From positions 372,001-436,000 of the forward strand of contig NZ_JACTVJ010000007.1 in the NCBI RefSeq assembly GCF_014493765.1: 64,000 bases of DNA, given 5' to 3'. This document shows positions 18,136 to 26,575 of the stretch, piece after piece. The translations under genes were made by a program, and so were the position numbers. Numbering within the stretch: the first letter of the stretch is position 1; every line of letters starts with the position of its first letter. The notes under the pieces were generated by a model, which did not search any database, was not told the DNA's origin, and saw only the letters and a list, made by a program, of their open reading frames with translations. The DNA comes from Streptomyces polyasparticus. GTDB taxonomy: Bacteria; Actinomycetota; Actinomycetes; Streptomycetales; Streptomycetaceae.

Positions 18136-19385
18136 GCCCGGCCCCCCTTGATCTGCGCGATGACCAACTCCAGGTAGGCCGTCGCGGTCATCGCCGCCTT
18201 CATGTTGTGCATGCGGCATACCGCATCGAGCTGAGTTACCTGGTCGTGGCGGTGATCAGGCACCACCAGATAGTCCGCGCCGCCCTTATCACCGCCATCC
18301 ATGTGGAGCTTGTTGACCAGGTGGTTCGTCCAGGTGTAGTCCTTGAAGTCGGCGGAAAACAACGGCTGTTCACTGTCCTCGCGGGTGACCCACAGGTCGC
18401 ACTGGTCCCCGTTGGGCCACAGGTGCGATGTCCAGGCAGTTCCCTCCAAGGCCGCCATCGTGGCCCGGTGCAGGGCCAGTTCGGGCAGGCCGGGGATGAC
18501 GGTGTAGCGCCACACCGGCCGTACAAGCGCCATGTACTCCGCGGCGGGCTTGGCCTGCGGTACGTGCGGCACGGCCCCGGTCCACAGCCGCGCGAATCGG
18601 CCGGACGGAACCCGGCATTCGAACGTCGGACTCAGGTCGGGGGCTGACTTCTTCCGAGCGGTCACGACGAACTCGTACGACGCGCCTGTCTCCTCGTGCC
18701 AGGGATACAAGCACCGCACCGTGCCCCGGGTGCGTGCGCCCGTGCGGGCGGCCGTAACCTTCATCGGCCACTTGCAGGCAGGGCAGGGCCACCACCAGCC
18801 GTTGTACTGCGCGTACTGGGGGATCGGCTTGTAAAAGTCGTTAGCCCGCGACGGCAGCTTGAGCTCCGCGAGACTGCCCGTCGGCACCGTCGGGTTCTCC
18901 ACCAGCGTGGTGCGGTGCCTCTCGTAAAAGGGGCCCTTGATTGCGCTGAAGACGGCCTCCTGGCTGTACTCGTCATCCAGCTTCGGCTTCGTCACCTGCC
19001 CGCTGAACTTGCCGACCTTCTGCGCGGCCCGCATGACGCGCTGGGCTTCGTGCCTGAAGTCGAACCCGTCCTCGGTGGCTACGCCCTCGCTGTCCATGAG
19101 CCGTACCCCGGCGAGAGCCTCGCTGTCGATCCAGTCGGGCAGCAGCCCTTCCAGTGATCCGGCCTGGTCGCCGGTGAGCCTGCCCATCAGATCGTCGAAC
19201 AGGATCAGGTGCCCTGGGCCGCATGCCGCCATCAGGATGCCGTGGGCCTCCATGAGGCGGTCGAGTCGCCTCGGTCCATCCAGTGCCTCGCCGGCCATCG
19301 CGTGCTCGCACACGGCGAACGCCTTGACGATTTCCAGCAGCGCGTGAGTCTGCTGAATGTCCGTTGTGTCGTCAGCTTGCTTCAC
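18132..19385 (-). CDS. REase-like protein associated with pPIWI-RE
   Basis: This 417-residue protein (GTG start at 19385) has a central zinc-finger-like CPACKW with a second Cys in VRCLYPWHEE (about 200-230). The C-terminal domain resembles PD-(D/E)xK: CDLWVTRE (about 330), SADFKDY (about 344-350) and VPDHRHDQV. This matches the nuclease that accompanies pPIWI-RE and its DinG helicase. It is the first gene of the three-gene unit; its stop overlaps the helicase start. It would supply DNA cleavage in the module. The exact active-site residues are my reading and need structural confirmation. Confidence 0.8.
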   Translation of the reverse strand: MKQADDTTDIQQTHALLEIVKAFAVCEHAMAGEALDGPRRLDRLMEAHGILMAACGPGHLILFDDLMGRLTGDQAGSLEGLLPDWIDSEALAGVRLMDSEGVATEDGFDFRHEAQRVMRAAQKVGKFSGQVTKPKLDDEYSQEAVFSAIKGPFYERHRTTLVENPTVPTGSLAELKLPSRANDFYKPIPQYAQYNGWWWPCPACKWPMKVTAARTGARTRGTVRCLYPWHEETGASYEFVVTARKKSAPDLSPTFECRVPSGRFARLWTGAVPHVPQAKPAAEYMALVRPVWRYTVIPGLPELALHRATMAALEGTAWTSHLWPNGDQCDLWVTREDSEQPLFSADFKDYTWTNHLVNKLHMDGGDKGGADYLVVPDHRHDQVTQLDAVCRMHNMKAAMTATAYLELVIAQIKGGRA

Positions 19386-19448
19386 GAGGCCGGACCCTAC
19401 GGCAGGCCACTGACAATGGGCCCTGGAAACGGGTACGGGTACGAGGGT

Positions 19449-20675
19449 TCAGGCAGAGCTGTCGTCGATTCCCTCGGTGTTGACGCGGGGATACAGGGCC
19501 CGGTAGGCGTCGAGGTGGTCGGTGAGGTGGCGCCGCCCGGAGTCGGTGAGGAACCACCGGTACGGCCCATGGGTCACCCCGTCGGGGTGCCGCAACACGA
19601 TGAAGCCCCGGCTCGGGGTCCGCCCGTCGGGGCTTTGCCCCACCGCCAAGTAGTGCGGCCCTCGCCCGGCGAGACTGCCGTCCACCCCCTGCTCCCCAGC
19701 GCGCGCGACACGAACCACGATCTTCCACAGCCACAGCGACAGCAGCGGCGCAGGCGGCCCTGCTTCACGGGGAACGCCGAGGGCCGCACGGGCCACCGCC
19801 CGGCCGCGCCGGGTCATCTCCACCCGGGTGCGAGGCATATCCCCTAGCCCGTCGACGTACACCCGGTCCCGGTACAGGGCGATCAGGCCGCGCCGCTCCA
19901 AAGCGGCCACCGAAGACCCCGCTCCTGGGTCGTGCACCCCAGCCCCGCGCAGCCGCTCCTGAATGCGGGTGTAGCCGACTGCAGCAGACGAGGCGGAGAG
20001 CGCTAACGTCATGCGCCGCCATTCGGCTGCCGGTCGTTGCTCCGCTCCCGCCAGACGGGCGTTTCGTTGTTCTTCCTCAACCTCCTGGTCCTGGTGGAAG
20101 ATGCACGTCAGATAGGTGCGTTGCCGGTCGTTGAGGGAACTCCAGGCGGCCATCGAATCCCCAGACGGCTGGCGCGCACGACGGGCAGGAAGCACCGGAA
20201 GTGGGTCCTCGGGACGGCTACGGCGCCAGGCATCCATCACCACTCGGTCGGGGACCCGATAAATCTGGGCGAGTATGCGCGCAACCTGACCGAGGGTCTC
20301 AGGTGATGCCCACGTCCAGCCGCGCACACGTCTGCCGTGTTCCAGATCACGGAGCTTCTCCGCGCTGAAGTACAGGCTCTGTGCGCCCCGCTTGCGTCGT
20401 AGAACTGAGGCGGCTTCTTCCGTGCTCATACCCGCATCGCGACGCAAGTCGGCCAGGGTCTCGGTTCCCGGATCACGCCCTGTCAATTCCTGCGCACCGC
20501 ATCGCAGCACCTTCAGCAACCGGCCGAAAGCCCGGTCACCCACAGCCCGTGTTCCCGCCTCCCAATGGCGTACGGCCCGCGGAGTGACTCCTACAGACTC
20601 GGCTAGCTCTTCCACGCTCATGTCTCTGAACAGTCGCTGGCGTTCCAGGGCCTGAGGACGAAGAGACTGGGCCAT
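19449..20675 (-). CDS. XRE-type regulator with two HTH segments
   Basis: This 408-residue protein has an N-terminal XRE helix-turn-helix (about 10-65: MSVEELAESVGVTPRAVRHWE). A second HTH-like segment follows (TLADLRRDAGMSTEEAASVLR, then EKLRDLEHG). A winged-helix-like region spans about 200-270 (TRIQERL...SSVAALERRGLIALYRD), and a C-terminal HTH-like part contains RWFLTDSGRRHL. The ATG at 20675 is preferred to that at 20750 because a perfect palindrome at 20691-20707 lies just upstream. It is 63 bp before the nuclease gene of the pPIWI-RE module in the same direction and is the likely regulator of the module. Confidence 0.75.
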   Translation of the reverse strand: MAQSLRPQALERQRLFRDMSVEELAESVGVTPRAVRHWEAGTRAVGDRAFGRLLKVLRCGAQELTGRDPGTETLADLRRDAGMSTEEAASVLRRKRGAQSLYFSAEKLRDLEHGRRVRGWTWASPETLGQVARILAQIYRVPDRVVMDAWRRSRPEDPLPVLPARRARQPSGDSMAAWSSLNDRQRTYLTCIFHQDQEVEEEQRNARLAGAEQRPAAEWRRMTLALSASSAAVGYTRIQERLRGAGVHDPGAGSSVAALERRGLIALYRDRVYVDGLGDMPRTRVEMTRRGRAVARAALGVPREAGPPAPLLSLWLWKIVVRVARAGEQGVDGSLAGRGPHYLAVGQSPDGRTPSRGFIVLRHPDGVTHGPYRWFLTDSGRRHLTDHLDAYRALYPRVNTEGIDDSSA

Positions 20676-20690
20676 GCCAGAAGCAAAACG

Positions 20691-20707
20691 CAGTGAACAG
20701 TTCACTG
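20691..20707. promoter_or_regulatory. Perfect palindrome, candidate operator of the XRE gene
   Basis: CAGTGAAC-A-GTTCACTG is a perfect 8-bp inverted repeat with one central base. It lies 15 bp upstream of the preferred ATG of the XRE regulator. Position and symmetry fit an autoregulatory binding site for a dimeric HTH protein; binding is not shown. Confidence 0.55.
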
Positions 20708-20786
20708 CAACCGCCCTGGCGCCCGACTTCGGGCGAATAGCTTTGATCATGGAAACGGTCTCGTGAACAAGGTCATCCCCCTGGGA

Positions 20787-21389
20787 CTATCGCGTGCCTT
20801 CGGCGCACCTGGCGACCGCCTTGTGCAGGCCGGGGAAGTCGGTCTCCACAGGGGCGAGGGACTGGAGGCTGGACAGCCTGATCGTCTTCTGGCTCGGGCA
20901 GCGCTCGTCCAGGACGCGGGTGGGCAGGACATAGAAGGTCCACTGGTCGAGGTCCAGGGGATCGAGGGTCTGCTTGTCCTGGTGGTGCAGCAGGCAGAAC
21001 ACGTACACGTCGGACCGGCGCAGCACGTCGGCCGAGGAGGTGCCGGTCTGTGCGTCCCAGCCGGAAGCCGACGCGATGGAGAACGAGATCTCCGACAGCT
21101 GGGACTGCGCCCACGACTGCAGGTACGCAGCCGACTTCACTTCCACACGCCACTGTTCGGGCGTACGGATGTCGACGGTGTCCCATTCCGTACGCGTTCC
21201 GGTGGCGGCGCCCAGGGCCATGGCCACGCGGTATTCGGCCAGGACGCCGCGCATGGTGTTGTTGGCCAGGTCGGAGCAGGCCCAGCTCCAGAACTCACTG
21301 AGCCTGCCCATGGTTTCGCCCTTGGCCCGTATCGGCTCGCTGCCGCTGCGGCGCGCGATGACCAGCGGACCAAGATCGGCGGTGCTCAT
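20787..21389 (-). CDS. Hypothetical protein, possible PD-(D/E)xK nuclease fold
   Basis: This 200-residue protein starts at ATG 21389 with an excellent AGGAGG site. The middle has GVLAEYRVAMALGA, WDTVDI and RVEVKSAAYLQSW (about 55-95). The sequence E...D...ExK matches a PD-(D/E)xK active-site pattern, and DVYVFCLLHH follows. It sits immediately upstream of the XRE regulator and the pPIWI-RE module, in the same direction. The family is not recognised. It may be an independent nuclease or part of the defence island. Confidence 0.65.
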   Translation of the reverse strand: MSTADLGPLVIARRSGSEPIRAKGETMGRLSEFWSWACSDLANNTMRGVLAEYRVAMALGAATGTRTEWDTVDIRTPEQWRVEVKSAAYLQSWAQSQLSEISFSIASASGWDAQTGTSSADVLRRSDVYVFCLLHHQDKQTLDPLDLDQWTFYVLPTRVLDERCPSQKTIRLSSLQSLAPVETDFPGLHKAVARCAEGTR

Positions 21390-21458
21390 ACTGTCCTCCT
21401 GACGACGACCTGGGGCGCGAGTGATGCTAAGCCTGGCAGCTGCCACTGACAGCGGAGT

Positions 21459-21651
21459 TGCCCGTGCCTGCCCGCGCCTTGGCAACGAGTGGAAGAACCC
21501 GTAGCTCACCATCACCGCCGGCGGTCGCAGCAGCGTCGTCAAGTAGACGGCCATCCGCATCGGGACGGTGGTCGTGGTCGTCGCCAGCGGCCCAGCCCTG
21601 GTGGACGCCCCTCTGGGGAGGGCCGTCGGCAAGGCCGATCAGGCAAGCTGA
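21459..21651 (+). pseudogene. Decayed 3' fragment of the 9751 lipoprotein paralogue
   Basis: The translation contains GNEWKNP-stop-LTITAGGRSSVVK-stop-TAIRIGTVVVVVASGPALVDAPLGRAVGKA, closely matching the C-terminus of the lipoprotein at 9751 (GDERWSHLLTFTVSGRTSIVK, then TAVRIGAVVVVISGTPALVDAHVERAVAKA). Two in-frame stops and a frameshift near 21,480 show decay, and the 5' part is missing. It lies on the plus strand between two minus-strand genes, so it is a relic of a duplicate or of recombination between two related elements. Confidence 0.75.
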
Positions 21652-21700
21652 GTCACCCGCCCACAAGGGCAGTTCGTGACGGCCGTCGTCGAGGCGTGTT

Positions 21701-21733
21701 CCTTTTCGGGACGCACAGCGTGTCCCGAAAAGG
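21701..21733. terminator. Hairpin terminator
   Basis: A perfect 12-bp inverted repeat (CCTTTTCGGGAC, 21701-21712, with 21722-21733) and 9-nt loop lies downstream of the ParB-like gene on the minus strand. A variant of the same TGTCCCGAAA core occurs inside that gene near 22,363. Confidence 0.6.
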
Positions 21734-21763
21734 GACATGGCTGCCTGGTCCTGTCCGCTCCCT

Positions 21764-22666
21764 CTACACCAGGGTGGTCAGGTCCTGGGCGAGGGTGCGG
21801 GCTTCGGGGGTGAGGCCGTCGAGGATGTCCCGCGTGTAGGGGGTGTCGCCTCGCGCGGCGAGGTCTCGGATGATGGGCCAGCTCTCGGCGATGAGCTGGA
21901 GGGCCTGCCGTGCTTGGTGGATGGCGTCTTGCCGCTGGGTGAGGAATTCCTCGGCGCGCTGGTGCGCCTGGTGCCAGGTGATGCCTCCTTGCTCGGCGAG
22001 CTGGGCGAGGGGCGGGGCGGTGTCGCCGTCGGCGAGGCGGAGGGCGTCGGCCTCGCGCACAGGATGTTGGAGTCGTTCCTCTTCTTGGCGCTGGTCGAGG
22101 GTGGCGATGGCTTCGTCGAGGGTGAGGGCACCTTCGGTGACCTGTTCGGCGAGGTCGGGTGCGTGCTCACGCAGGCGGCCGTGCCGCTCCTGGAGAGTGG
22201 CCGAGCGGGCCTTGTTTTCGAGGGCGAGGCTGTGTGCGGCGTCGAGGCCCATCTCGCCAATGCGGACCTTTTCGGCAAGGTGGGGAGCGTGCTCGAGGAC
22301 GACGTTGGCGGCGGACAGGCGGCTGCGGCTGAGGCCGTGGAGCTTGGCTTGCCGGCGCACGGAGTGTCCCGAAAGTGAACAGGCCATCGCTGTGATCATT
22401 GCCTTCTGGCCCTTGGTGATGTGCCGACGGCGCAGGTTGCCGCCGAGGATCACGTGCGCGATGTCGCCGCCCGTGTAGGTGGTGAAGCGGGGTTCGACGC
22501 CGGCGATTTCGCAGGCGGCAAGGCGATTGCGGCCGTCGAGAAGGGTGCCGTCGGCGTCGAGGATGATCGGGAGGTACTGGCCCTCGGCCTTGATGGACTC
22601 GGCGAGATCACGCAACTCGTCCGGGTCGAGCATCGGGAAGACGTCTGCGGCGGGGTGGATCTTCAA
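21764..22666 (-). CDS. ParB/Spo0J family protein
   Basis: This 300-residue protein has an N-terminal ParB/Sulfiredoxin-like domain: LRDLAESIKAEGQYLPI, then DGRNRLAACEIAG (about 45-57), and the GGNLRRRHITKGQKAM segment. A helix-turn-helix follows (SVRRQAKLHGLSRSRLSAANVV, about 100-125). The C-terminal half is helical and Gln/Ala-rich. Such proteins partition replicons or act as element regulators or CTP-dependent clamps. Here it is the first gene next to the relaxase block, which supports replicon maintenance or nicking control. Stand-alone ParB genes without ParA are common on mobile elements; no ParA is visible. Confidence 0.75.
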   Translation of the reverse strand: MKIHPAADVFPMLDPDELRDLAESIKAEGQYLPIILDADGTLLDGRNRLAACEIAGVEPRFTTYTGGDIAHVILGGNLRRRHITKGQKAMITAMACSLSGHSVRRQAKLHGLSRSRLSAANVVLEHAPHLAEKVRIGEMGLDAAHSLALENKARSATLQERHGRLREHAPDLAEQVTEGALTLDEAIATLDQRQEEERLQHPVREADALRLADGDTAPPLAQLAEQGGITWHQAHQRAEEFLTQRQDAIHQARQALQLIAESWPIIRDLAARGDTPYTRDILDGLTPEARTLAQDLTTLV

Positions 22667-22696
22667 AAGGGGCTCCTTGTCTCGTAGCGGTGGGGA

Positions 22697-24406
22697 TCAG
22701 CGGGTGCGGTGAGGCTGGGTGGCAGGGCTGGCTGGTGTGTGGGCCGGCGGGGCGGTCGGGGTGGGTTTTGACTGCTGGTCCGGGCTGCGGGGTGGTGGGG
22801 TGATGTAGCCGAGGTGGTGCAGTCGCCAGACGAGGACGTCGCTGGCCGAGTCGGCGCTGCCCAGTTCGCGTTGTGCCGCGGCCTTGGCGAGCAGAGCAGC
22901 GGTGTCGTACCCCGCCCGCTCGGCCTGGTCGAGCACCATCACCAAGGAGTTCCAGCCGGGTTCGGCCTGGAGGCGGTCGACGAGGTGGGGGACAGCGGCC
23001 CGGACTGCGGCGGCATGACGCCGCCGGGTGAGGGCGGGCAGGCGTTCGCCGTAGACGCGCAGTACGGCCAGCGGTTCGGCTGCGGCGGCCTGGTAGGCAG
23101 TGCGCAGGTGGTCGGCGGCCTGCTGAGCGGCCTGGGCCTGCTGAGCGTGCCCGCGGGCGGCGTGCCAGCGGGCAGCGGCGATGACGGCCAGGACTACGAC
23201 GTCGAGGATCAACGCGGTGGCCGCGCCATCTGGACTACGGCCGGCAGTGGTGCCGGAATGGACGATCTGGCGGGCCGCGCGGCGCAGCGCGTACATCTCC
23301 TCGTCACGCGCGCGGATGTGGGATCGGGTGGCTCGCTCGAAGTGCCAGGCGGCTTCGCGCAGTTCGGCGCGGCTGGGCCCGGCGGTGGTCTGGGCGAGCG
23401 CATCGAGGACCTCGCCGATGCCGACCAGATGGGCGGCCGCGATGCCCTCGTCGCCAAAGGTGAGGGTGACGCGGGCGGAGTCGGCGGCCTGGGCGGCGGC
23501 GTAACGGGCGCGGGCCGGTGCCGAGGCGCCGCCGCGGTCCAGGGCCGTGAGCGGTGCGTCCGTGTCCATGGCGGCGGTGAACCGCTTGCGGATACGGGGC
23601 AGGGACAAGTCGGGAGCGAGGGTCGAACCCGCATACCAGACAGGTTCGTTGTCCTTGTTGCGGTCGCCGACGATGGCGACCTTGTAGCCGAGCACGTCGC
23701 CGGAGGGGGCGATGCGCTTGTCGATGCGTACGCCTTCGGCGGCGAGCCGGTCGAAGAACTCTGCCTCGTCGGCGACCCCGGCCAGGGCACGGCGGACGTG
23801 CTCGCGCAGCAGTTCCTGCGAGGCCGCTTCCTGGCCGAGGCGTTCGGCCTTGTGGCGTGCGGCGCGGGTGGGGCGCTTGGCGGCGGTCCCATCGCCCGGG
23901 GTGACCCGGCGCAGGCCGTAGTCGGCCTCGATGCGGCGGGCCTCGGCCTGGGCGCGGCGGGCTTCATTGTGCAGGCGGGGACGGCGACCGTCGTCACGGA
24001 CCAGGGTGGCGATGATGTGGATGTGGTCATCCGCGTGACGCACGGCCGCCCACCGGCACGCTCGCTCGTCGCCGTCGGGCGCGATACCGGTAGCGGCGAC
24101 GGTACGGCGGGCAATGGCAGCCCAGTCCTCATCGGACAGGACCGGGTCCTCGGGACTCGCCCGCACCGAGATGTGCCACACGTGCTTCGCCGGGCGCCGG
24201 CCCTTCGGGAGAGCGTTGACGGGCTGGTCGAGCAGGCGCTGCAGCTGCTGATAGGTGGCGCCCCGGTCACGGCCGGGGTCTGGGGTGAGCGGGTCGAAAG
24301 CGGCGACCAGATGCGGGTCGGTGTGCTCCTCCTTCGTGCCGGGGCCATACAGGTAGCCGATCAGGCCGGCAGCGTCGCTGCCCCGCTCGTGAATGCTGGG
24401 GATCAC
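22697..24406 (-). CDS. Relaxase (MobA/VirD2-type HUH)
   Basis: This 569-residue protein should nick DNA at the origin of transfer and lead it out of the cell. The N-terminal region has WHISVRASPEDPVLSDEDW and the metal-binding HUH motif HADDHIHII (about 125-133). GTG 24406 overlaps the MobC stop (GTGA), which fixes the start. The C-terminal half is helical, Ala/Arg-rich, with a possible transmembrane or hydrophobic segment (ALILDVVVLAVIAAARW). Together with MobC it makes a mobilization unit, but no coupling protein or type IV ATPase is in view. Confidence 0.85.
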   Translation of the reverse strand: MIPSIHERGSDAAGLIGYLYGPGTKEEHTDPHLVAAFDPLTPDPGRDRGATYQQLQRLLDQPVNALPKGRRPAKHVWHISVRASPEDPVLSDEDWAAIARRTVAATGIAPDGDERACRWAAVRHADDHIHIIATLVRDDGRRPRLHNEARRAQAEARRIEADYGLRRVTPGDGTAAKRPTRAARHKAERLGQEAASQELLREHVRRALAGVADEAEFFDRLAAEGVRIDKRIAPSGDVLGYKVAIVGDRNKDNEPVWYAGSTLAPDLSLPRIRKRFTAAMDTDAPLTALDRGGASAPARARYAAAQAADSARVTLTFGDEGIAAAHLVGIGEVLDALAQTTAGPSRAELREAAWHFERATRSHIRARDEEMYALRRAARQIVHSGTTAGRSPDGAATALILDVVVLAVIAAARWHAARGHAQQAQAAQQAADHLRTAYQAAAAEPLAVLRVYGERLPALTRRRHAAAVRAAVPHLVDRLQAEPGWNSLVMVLDQAERAGYDTAALLAKAAAQRELGSADSASDVLVWRLHHLGYITPPPRSPDQQSKPTPTAPPAHTPASPATQPHRTR

Positions 24407-25035
24407 GATCCGGCACCACCCGCCGCGGCGTCGTTGCGGTGGGCGAGCAGGGCGTCGGCGGCATCCTCCATACGGGAAGCCGCACCGGCGACGATCCGGG
24501 CGGCAGCATCGAGGTGGGGTACGTCGGCGCCGGAGTTGAGGGCCTTGACCGCCTGGTTGAACAGGCCGTGGATGCGGCCCAGGTGCCGGCGGGCGGCGAA
24601 GAGTTCGTCGATGACTTCCCGCTCGGCCGCGATCTCGGCGGCTGTGCGGGTGAGGTCGCGGGCGGCCTTGTCGACGGCGTAAGCGAGGAACGCGGCGTTG
24701 CTCATCTCGCACGCCTCGGCGGCGGCAGAGAAGCGGGCGAGCTCAGCGTCGTTCATACGGCAGCTGGGCTGGTGCAGACGCTTGAGGTGCTGGGGCTGAC
24801 GGGGACGCTGACGCTTGCGCGCGGGCTTCTCGGCAGCCCGCTCCCCTCCCTGCTGCGGTCCGCCCTCGGCCGCAGCCTGCCCGCCCGGCGCCCCCTGGTG
24901 CCGGGCATTCCCCGCCCCCTGCGGGGCGGGGACTCCGGGAGCATCGCTCCCGGGACAACTTGCTGGCGTTGAGGCAGGGGTTGTTGGCAATGAACTGGCG
25001 TGGGTGGTGGGGGTTTCGTGGTGCGGGTCGGGCAT
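24403..25035 (-). CDS. MobC-like relaxosome accessory protein
   Basis: This 210-residue protein has a low-complexity, basic, Gln/Gly/Ala-rich N-terminus (about 1-95). Then comes a conserved ribbon-helix-helix-like and helical region (SCRMNDAELARFSAAAEACEMSNAAFLAYAVDKA), followed by LGRIHGLFNQAVKALNSGADVP, the MobC motif. It should bind at the origin of transfer and assist the relaxase. It overlaps the relaxase by 4 bp. The long repetitive N-terminus might be over-extended: an internal start near residue 90 is possible. Confidence 0.75.
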   Translation of the reverse strand: MPDPHHETPTTHASSLPTTPASTPASCPGSDAPGVPAPQGAGNARHQGAPGGQAAAEGGPQQGGERAAEKPARKRQRPRQPQHLKRLHQPSCRMNDAELARFSAAAEACEMSNAAFLAYAVDKAARDLTRTAAEIAAEREVIDELFAARRHLGRIHGLFNQAVKALNSGADVPHLDAAARIVAGAASRMEDAADALLAHRNDAAAGGAGS

Positions 25036-25220
25036 GGGGTTTCCGTTTCAGAGGGTGGTCGGGGAGTGCTGCGCTCCGGGCGGTCAGTGGTGGGGTTCGC
25101 CGCTCATGGCTCAGTGGGAATGGCTTTCGAATGGGCGGACGGCCGTCTCGTGCGTCGCCAGTGGAGCCGTAGTCGTTGAGGCTGACGGTGTCCTCCGGGT
25201 AGCGGCGGGAAGGTGAATGT

Positions 25221-25246
25221 GCGTACCGAGTGCAATTCCGGTACGC
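25221..25246. other. Inverted repeat upstream of mobC, candidate oriT element
   Basis: GCGTACCG (25221-25228) and CGGTACGC (25239-25246) form a perfect 8-bp inverted repeat with a 10-nt spacer, in the intergenic stretch upstream of mobC. Relaxase targets often contain such repeats next to the nick site. A weak terminator of the gene at 25272 is an alternative. Confidence 0.3.
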
Positions 25247-25271
25247 CCGTTCCGTGTTGGAGTCCGTGCCG

Positions 25272-26573
25272 TTAGTCGCTGCTGGTGTCGGCGAGACCCG
25301 GTGTACTGCTCTCACGCTCGGCTTCCAGCGCGTCGAGGGCCTGCGTGATCCGCTCGTTGGAGGCTTTGCGGTCGAGCTGGTCGAGCTCGGCGCGCATGGC
25401 CGTGTGAGTGGCCGATCCGGTGCGGCCTTCGAGATCGCGGGCGATAGCGATCAGCTCGTCGATGGAGGTGTTGGGCGGGCGCCCCGTGCGGCGAGGCTGA
25501 GATTGAGGCTTGACCCGTTCCGGAAGGGGGTCAGCTGGTTCCGGCTCCTTGGGCGGGTTCTGTTTCTCCTGCGGTGTGGACTTCTTCCGGCGGCGCTTGG
25601 GGGTGGGGACTTCCGGTACGTACTCGCGTGCGGGGTGCGGCCAGTCATGGGAACGCGGTGCCGTACCGGAAGTGGAGTTACCGGAAGTCGGCAGTCCCGA
25701 TGGTGCGGATGCGGAGTGGTGGTGAGGGCTTGTCTCCCAGGGGAAGGTCAGGTCGGCATCGAGCAGGGCTGCGGCGTTCCGGCGGGCTGCGTATCGGGCC
25801 AGGAACTGCTCGCGCTGGTCCGGATCGGTGGCTACCTGGGCCTGGTCCATGGCGTCCGCCAGACGGCGCAGGGCGCGTCGGCCTCGCCGGGTGGTGCGGT
25901 ATGCCTTGGGCTTCGCGTGGAGGCGCGTGGCCAGGGCGGCGGCCTTGGCCGTGGCGCGTTCGAGGGTGATCTCCTGGGCGTCGCGGCTGCGGTCAGGGAT
26001 GCCCAGGCACGACAGGAGGCGTTCGCGGACCTCGCGCCCGATGCGGACGGCGAGGCTGTTTGAGGCGGCCTGTGAGATGCGGTGGCGCAGCTCGATGCCC
26101 ATGGCGAGGTGCCACATCAGGGCGGCGGCGATCGGCCCGAGACTGGCTCGCACGGTGCCGCCAACCGGACCCGATTCGGCGTAGGCGGGGATGATCTGAA
26201 CCGCGGTGAAGATCCAGACCAGGGTGCCTGGTAGGCCCGGTGTCCGCATGTCGCTGTGGAGGTTCTGCCTCGCCATCAGGGCGGAGGTGAACAGCACGAG
26301 CTCGCCGGCGGCGAACATCATGATCCGCTCTTTCACGCCGTACACGCCGAGGTAATGGGAGGCGAACCGCCAGCTGGTGTCGGCGCTGTAGACCGTGCAC
26401 ACGGTCGCGGTGAAGGCGGCCATCCTCAGCGCGAGGGTTCCTCGCCGCCTCTGCGGTTGCCCGGTGCCGCCGCTCCGGCTTCGCAGTGCCAGGTACGTGG
26501 CCGTTACCCCGACGGACACGGAGACCAGGGTCGTGAGGATCAGGGACGTGGTGTCCCATGTCGACCAGGGCAC
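25272..26573 (-). CDS. Membrane protein, possible transfer-associated
   Basis: This 433-residue protein (GTG start at 26573) has several N-terminal membrane segments. Examples are SLILTTLVSVSVGVTATYLAL (about 10-30), LRMAAFTATVCTV (about 49-61) and VWIFTAVQIIPAY (about 118-130). A long cytoplasmic region rich in Ala, Arg and Pro follows, with helical ALATRL and LDADLTF parts and a highly charged Pro/Lys tail. It resembles Spd-type spread or transfer proteins of actinomycete elements in layout only. It follows the next membrane gene by 2 bp. Confidence 0.55.
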   Translation of the reverse strand: MPWSTWDTTSLILTTLVSVSVGVTATYLALRSRSGGTGQPQRRRGTLALRMAAFTATVCTVYSADTSWRFASHYLGVYGVKERIMMFAAGELVLFTSALMARQNLHSDMRTPGLPGTLVWIFTAVQIIPAYAESGPVGGTVRASLGPIAAALMWHLAMGIELRHRISQAASNSLAVRIGREVRERLLSCLGIPDRSRDAQEITLERATAKAAALATRLHAKPKAYRTTRRGRRALRRLADAMDQAQVATDPDQREQFLARYAARRNAAALLDADLTFPWETSPHHHSASAPSGLPTSGNSTSGTAPRSHDWPHPAREYVPEVPTPKRRRKKSTPQEKQNPPKEPEPADPLPERVKPQSQPRRTGRPPNTSIDELIAIARDLEGRTGSATHTAMRAELDQLDRKASNERITQALDALEAERESSTPGLADTSSD

Positions 26574-26575
26574 TA

